Origin: Henricia sp. BOLD:AAB3569
Taxonomy: Eukaryota > Echinodermata > Asteroidea > Spinulosida > Echinasteridae
Length of the DNA: 64,000 nt
Direction of reading: 5' to 3'
Assembly: GCA_037783545.1 (NCBI GenBank)
Contig: JBBELK010001088.1
Coordinates: forward strand, 62,001 to 126,000
The translations under genes and the position numbers were made by a program. The notes under the pieces are model-generated. The model saw only the letters and a program-made list of their open reading frames with translations. It ran no database searches and was not told the DNA's origin. Shown here in pieces: positions 58,776 to 64,000 of this stretch; positions within the stretch are counted from its first letter, which is position 1, and each line of letters opens with the position of its first letter.

Positions 58776-60620
58776 CAGGTCTCGATGGTTAGTTGATAAT
58801 TTGTACTAACTGACGAGACCTGTTACTTGATTTAAATGCATGACCAGGTCTCAGTGGTTAGTTGACAATTTGTACTAACTGGCGAGACCTGTTACTTGAT
58901 TTAAATGCATGACCAGGTCTCAGTGGTTAGTTGACAATTTGTACTAACTGGCGAGACCTGTTACTTGATTTAAATGCATGACCAGGTCTCAGTGGTTAGA
59001 TGACCATTTGTACTAACTGGCGAGACCTGTTACTTGATTTAAATGCATGACCAGGTCTCAGTGGTTAGTTGACAATTTGTACTAACTGGCGAGACCTGTT
59101 ACTTGATTTAAATACATGACCAGGTCTCGGTGGTTAGTTGACAATTTGTACTAACTGGCGAGACCTGATACTTGATTTAAATGCATGACCAGGTCTCAGT
59201 GGTTAGATGACCATTTGTTCTAACTGGCGAGACGTGTTACTTGATTTAAATACATGACCAGGTCTCAGTGGTTAGTTGACAATTTGTACTAACTGGCGAG
59301 ACCCGTTACTTGATTTAAATGCATGACCAGGTCTCAGTGGTTAATTGACAATTTGTACCAACTGGCGAGACCTGTTACTTGATTTAAATGCATGACCAGG
59401 TCTCAGTGGTTAGTTGACAATTTGTTCTAACTGGCGAGACCTGTTACTTGATTTAAATGCATGACCAGGTCTCAGTGGTTAGATGACCATATGTACTAAC
59501 TGGCGAGACCCGTTATTTGATTTAAATGCATGACCAGGTCTCAGTGGTTAGTTAATAATTTGTACTAACTGGCGAAACCTGTTACTTGATTTAAATACAT
59601 GACCAGGTCTCAGTGGTTAGTTGACAATTTGTACTAACTGGCGAGACCCGTTACTTGATTTAAATGCATGACCAGGTCTCAGTGGTTAGTTGACAATTTG
59701 TACTAACTGGCGAGACCTGTTACTTGATTTAAATGCATGACCAGGTCTCAGTGGTTAGTTGACAATTTGTACTAACTGGCGAGACCTGTTACTTGATTTA
59801 AATGCATGACCAGGTCTCAGTGGTTAGATGACCATTTGTACTAACTGGCGAGACCTGTTACTTGATTTAAATGCATGACCAGGTCTCAGTGGTTAGTTGA
59901 CAATTTGTACTAACTGGCGAGACCTGTTACTTGATTTAAATACATGACCAGGTCTCGGTGGTTAGTTGACAATTTGTACTAACTGGCGAGACCTGATACT
60001 TGATTTAAATGCATGACCAGGTCTCAGTGGTTAGATGACCATTTGTTCTAACTGGCGAGACGTGTTACTTGATTTAAATACATGACCAGGTCTCAGTGGT
60101 TAGTTGACAATTTGTACTAACTGGCGAGACCCGTTACTTGATTTAAATGCATGACCAGGTCTCAGTGGTTAATTGACAATTTGTACCAACTGGCGAGACC
60201 TGTTACTTGATTTAAATGCATGACCAGGTCTCAGTGGTTAGTTGACAATTTGTTCTAACTGGCGAGACCCGTTACTTGATTTAAATGCATGACCAGGTCT
60301 CAGTGGTTAGTTAATAATTTGTACTAACTGGCGAAACCTGTTACTTGATTTAAATACATGACCAGGTCTCAGTGGTTAGTTGACAATTTGTACTAACTGG
60401 CGAGACCCGTTACTTGATTTAAATGCATGACCAGGTCTCAGTGGTTAGATGACCATTTGTACTAACTGGCGAGACCTGTTACGTGATTTAAATACATGAC
60501 CAGGTCTCAGTGGTTAGATGACCATTTGTACTAACTGGCAAGACGTGTTACTTGATTTAAATACATGACCAGGTCTCAGTGGTTAGATGACCATTTGTTC
60601 TAACTGGCGAGACCATTTAC
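58775..60620. repeat. 69-bp satellite array with 12-mer higher-order structure
   Basis: About 27 tandem monomers starting CCAGGTCTCAGTGGTTAG. Each monomer is itself a hairpin: AGGTCTCAGTGGTTAGT pairs imperfectly with ACTAACTGGCGAGACCT. Diagnostic variants recur at 828 bp, exactly 12 monomers (for example the CTCGGTGG monomers at 59120 and 59948), and later at 759 bp (the GTTAATAATT monomers at 59534 and 60293), showing loss of one monomer in the second block. Confidence 0.93.
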
Positions 60621-60688
60621 TTGATCTTACAAAGGCAACCTGCAACATAAATGAAATAAATAAACTAATTAAATTATTAAACACTTAC

Positions 60689-60872
60689 CAACTATCGTTG
60701 TGACGTACGCAGGAACAGATCGTGGTGGACTTTTGCAATTTCCGTACTTGATGCTAATTTGGACAGTATAGACCACCCCTGGTTGTAGGTTTTTGGCCAC
60801 GTACGAACTGCCTTGAGTTATGTCCCGTAGTGGTACACGTTGGCCCCCGGTTCCGTAGTATATATTGAATTC
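60689..60872 (-). CDS. SORL1: SORL1 exon: second half of an FN3 domain
   Basis: 184 nt, phase 0 to phase 1. Reads EFNIYYGTGGQRVPLRDITQ then SYVAKNLQPGVVYTVQISIK and ends AYVTTIV. NLQPGVVYTVQI is the typical FN3 E/F-strand motif. The acceptor follows an 11-T tract; donor GTTG|GTAAGT. Confidence 0.9.
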
Positions 60873-61669
60873 CTAAAAAAAAAAAGTTAACAATTTATTT
60901 GTTCTATCTAGGAATGGGAATTTATAGTTAATTCATAAACTGGTTTACAATTCTTTCAAGTGTCGGTTAACCGTTCGACCGGTGTACATACCCCAATTGA
61001 TTAATCATAACAAATGACACATCACTGTAAAGAGGAATAACAGGGCTTTCCAATGATACCAAATTCAAAGGAAATGATTAGGTAACGAGAGAGAAATTGT
61101 CAGTCAAACTTGAGTTTTTTTGAGGAGTTTGTTTTGTTTTCCTCTGTACTTTTTTCAATGCACGTCAAACTAAACTCTTAAAAAAAAGTTCGAAAAGTCA
61201 AGTTTGACTGACGATTCCTCTCTTGTTGCAAAATAATTTTCCTTGAATTTTATATCATTGGAAAGCCCTGTTATTCCTCTTTACGATGATGTGTCATTTG
61301 TTATGATTAAGCAATTGGGGGATGTGCAGCACAGCTGAATACGGGGGCGGGTGTAAAGTGAAATGTCACAAAATGCATTGCTATTGTCAAAAAGTGCATT
61401 GACACATTCCCATCCTCCAAGCAAAAGGGGAATGCACTGCATGACAATAGCAGTAAATTTTGTGACATTTCACTTTCCACCCACCCCTGTATTCCGCTAT
61501 ACTGCACATCCCCCAATTTATTAATCATAACAAATGACACATCACTGTAAAGAAGAATAACAGGGCTTTCTAATGATACCAAATTCAAGGAAAATGACTT
61601 AGTAACAAGAGAGAAATTGTCCGTCAAACTTGACTTTCTGAACTTGTGTTGAGGAGTTTATATGCTTAC
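60873..61669 (-). other. SORL1 intron filled by family F elements
   Basis: 797-bp phase 0 intron. A full family F MITE occupies 61173-61658 and a fragment of the same family about 60990-61130, so most of the intron is derived from this family. Confidence 0.85.
61171..61660 (-). mobile_element. Family F foldback MITE, copy 3, next to a splice donor
   Basis: The element 61173-61658 is flanked by TA at 61171-61172 and 61659-61660. On the gene strand the donor reads AAT|GTAAGCATA and the target duplication starts 9 nt into the intron. Confidence 0.88.
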
Positions 61670-61866
61670 ATTGTATCCTCCAGGGGGCAGTGTCCAGTTT
61701 ATCGTGAATTTAGTTTGCTTGACTTCCGAAAACATCACGTTTCTCGGTGTCGGAAGTGGTTGCCCCTTTGTCGTATCACTCGCGCTGTTAGAGTAGGCTC
61801 CGCTTGAATGGTTATTGGCCGCTTTTACTCGGAATGTGTACCGGATTCCAGGGCAAAGCTGTTCCA
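61670..61866 (-). CDS. SORL1: SORL1 exon: end of one FN3 domain and start of the next
   Basis: 197 nt, phase 1 to phase 0. Completes a Leu codon, then EQLCPGIRYTFRVKAANNHS and SASDTTKG (end of one FN3), followed without an intron by QPLPTPRNVMFSEVKQTKFT and INWTLPPGGYN (start of the next, with its tryptophan). This is the only FN3 boundary in the window lacking an intron. Acceptor TTTGACAG, donor AAT|GTAAGC. Confidence 0.92.
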
Positions 61867-62982
61867 CTGTCAAATAAATAAACAAATTCGGAAATAAATA
61901 AATGGAAATAGTACCATGCACGGACACACACGTAGAGACCACGCAAACTTTTCGAAGGATCGTTTTAAACACCACCGTACCATCGGCATCGTGCAAAATC
62001 AAAAACATTTTAAGAACCAGTTTTGTTTGAAATATTTACCTTGTTTATAGGCCTACAAATGTAGATAATATTAAAAAGAATCCAGGCAGAGGGTAAAATC
62101 GGTTCGTTGGCTGCTTGCCGCATCGCGCCAGCCGCACACACTGCAAAGTATATATACCGTACCGCGCACATCGCGCCAGCCGCGGCCCGCATAGCACTGC
62201 ACACATGCACGCATCACACGCTCGGCCGTTGCGATGCAGGTAAAGATGGCGCTTGCTTATGGATTAGACTTGTACACGTCCGCTTTGCTACTCGTTGCAG
62301 ACTCGGTCAGGTCGCCGAGCGGCACAGTACATACATGGTAAAGCGCTGTATGTCATGGCACTTGCGCGACAACTAGACTCGCACAAGTTTTCTTCACAAA
62401 ATTACTGAATCAATTGAGGGCGCTCGTTAAAAAATATGGCCTTCTAAAAAAAATTATAAAATACAATATGGATCGCGGTCGCGGAGCACAAAAAAAACAA
62501 AAATCCGCTACAAATTGGAAAAATTCCAGAAAACCGAAAAAAGTCTTATGGGTTGGGTTGGGTATATTAAAAAAAAAAACGTGTGCACATTTTTTTTATA
62601 TAAAGACTGGATAATTATTTATCTGGTGAAATAATACTGAATAAGGCTAGGTGTCCCAATATAATCATGTTGTTTTCACTGACCAATCTCTCACAGATCA
62701 TGAAATATTTGTCTTACCTACGCAACATGGACACCACATATGTTTAGCACTTCAAGTACATTTTGGAGGTCTGTAGTTTGGTTACAATGTGATGTAAATA
62801 CTTCTATTGTAGTGTAACATGTGTTTCTTGATGAAATGAATATACTTACTAAAGTAGCAGGACTGGAATGTTACTCATATTTAAGATCTGGTATGTCACA
62901 CTTTTTGTACCCAACCTCGTAGAATGACCATTATATTTAGACTTAATAAAAATAAAAAATTAAAAGAATCAACTGCACTTAC
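61867..62982 (-). other. SORL1 intron
   Basis: 1.1-kb phase 1 intron, donor GTAAGT. The part 62100-62340 is CG- and GCA-rich with open frames on both strands but no recognisable motif. Nothing else seen. Confidence 0.75.
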
Positions 62983-63055
62983 AAGTTATCTTTGTCTCAA
63001 TGGTGTTTCCGCAATTTTGATCGTCATGGTCATCAGCGCAGCTCACGATATAATG
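62983..63055 (-). CDS. SORL1: SORL1 exon: middle of the most upstream FN3 domain in the window
   Basis: 73 nt, presumed phase 0 to phase 1. Reads HYIVSCADDHDDQNCGNTIE then TKIT, ending T|GTAAGT, which with TG of the next exon gives Leu. It fits the C to E strands of FN3. The first half of this domain, the other FN3 domains and the VPS10, YWTD and LDLR-A regions expected of SORL1 lie beyond the right edge. Confidence 0.8.
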
Positions 63056-63246
63056 CTATAAAAACAAGAAAAGATTAAACAATTGGCGATTTTTGAGTTT
63101 CAGACAAGAATGTTTTGGCTTATTTGGTTAAAAACTTCTGAACTTATCCTCCAAAATAATCTTGGTATCCACAACCATTCAGCCTCAATCCTTGTCCAAG
63201 GGCTATGAAATTGTGTGAATTTGTGAAGAATTTGCATGTATGCTAT

Positions 63247-64000
63247 GCAGCGAAAGTGCGCCATCGCGCGGTTAATTGTAGCTAACTGCAAAATAGTCTG
63301 GTTACCGAAATATCTTGGTCTGAATCCTGACTCCACGGGCGAGGCTGGATCATAGCCTTGTTCTTTATGTACTCGATTTGTTATGTGTTTCTTTATAACT
63401 GCGTTGGAAATTCGACGCAATTACTTATGTGAAACCCGAGTGCTTATAAATATTCATATATTACATAACATCCAGTCAGAGCTCACTACTCGGGTCAAAT
63501 GGTGCGTGTGACCGGTACGGTTTGCAAGCGCGCATAAACGTTTGTACGTCGTACATGTGTAGTGTACAGTATGTAGGCCTGGCGACATCACACGTAGTGT
63601 TACAACTGAGGAAATCAACAGTAGTTTGAATTATGCAGCCTACAAATTGCAAACTTTCACGAAGACCAGAAGATATCCCTCACATATTTTCTGTAAAGGT
63701 ATGACGTGTTTGTGAACTTACCAACTGGGTACAGGCTATGTACGGAAAATCGGCTATTTTTCAAACGGCACCGTATTGTTCTGTCAAAACAACCGTTAAC
63801 CAATGAGCTTTTACGTCTCGGTGCTCTCTTTGAAAAATTAGCATAAAGAGTCCCCGCCCATAAAACACATCGAGTACATAAAGAACAAGGCTATGATCCA
63901 GCCTTGCGCGTGAAGTCAGGATTCAGACCAAGATATTTCGGTAACCAGACTATTTTGCAGTTGGCTACAATTCACCGCGCGATGGCGCACTTTCGCTGCA
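63247..64000. repeat. Large inverted repeat truncated by the window edge
   Basis: GCAGCGAAAGTGCGCCATCG at 63247 onward is mirrored at 63871-64000. Arms of about 125-130 bp surround a spacer of roughly 500 bp that shows nothing recognisable. The right arm is cut by the window end. It sits in the SORL1 intron upstream of 63055; minus-strand open frames inside are not supported. Confidence 0.82.

Larger units (their letters stand above)
57736..60688 (-). other. SORL1 intron with long satellite array
   Basis: 2.95-kb phase 1 intron, donor GTAAGT. It contains a tRNA 5'-half relic (minus strand, about 57778-57838, with TAGCTCAGCAGGTAGAGCG), family F copy 2, two short MITEs and the 69-bp array. Confidence 0.85.

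Noticed and set aside
58775-60620. CRISPR-like array
   Set aside because: The repeats are contiguous 69-bp monomers with no unique spacers, in an animal intron.
63100-63420. 106-codon minus-strand frame as an upstream SORL1 exon
   Set aside because: It overlaps the arm of a foldback element, lacks FN3 features, and has no suitable phase 0 donor joined to 63055.

Overview
The window is gene-poor animal nuclear DNA: two intron-containing genes, each incomplete at its 5' side, sit among dense miniature inverted-repeat elements and tandem repeats. Several short terminal motifs (for example AAAGGCAGTATACATCATTGG and AGGAACACGTTGCCTTC) resemble repeats I associate with starfish genomes. An echinoderm, probably an asteroid, is therefore my best guess; this rests on memory of repeat families and not on a search.

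Layout. 1-7.3 kb: no gene recognised; several foldback elements. 7.35-21.3 kb, plus strand: five coding exons of a class A peptide GPCR of orexin/allatotropin-receptor type, from TM3 to the stop codon (312 aa in the window). TM1-TM2 and the N-terminus were not found and are probably upstream of the window. 21.3-25.2 kb: intergenic, with a foldback element flanked by a perfect 9-bp duplication. 25,243-48,749: a non-coding unit of about 7.06 kb in three direct tandem copies (U1, U2, U3). 48.75-51 kb: intergenic, with a tRNA-derived SINE. 50,997-63,055, minus strand: nine coding exons forming the 3' part of a SORL1 (sortilin-related receptor) orthologue (453 aa in the window): three complete and one partial fibronectin type III domains, one transmembrane helix, and a cytoplasmic tail with FANSHY and the C-terminal acidic motif. 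The gene continues beyond the right edge. The two genes converge on the tandem array.

Reading frames agree across every splice junction in both genes (all GT-AG), which is the main support for the models. The two genes have no evident functional link; the GPCR would bind a neuropeptide at the cell surface, while SORL1 sorts cargo between Golgi, endosomes and plasma membrane.

The most informative region is the triplication. Its copies act as empty-site and filled-site controls for three separate insertions (TTAA, TAA and TACAAAG duplications). The middle copy is a mosaic: its left part matches U3 and its right part matches U1, as expected from unequal crossing-over, with the switch beside a 91-bp palindrome. 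I found no new protein-coding system.
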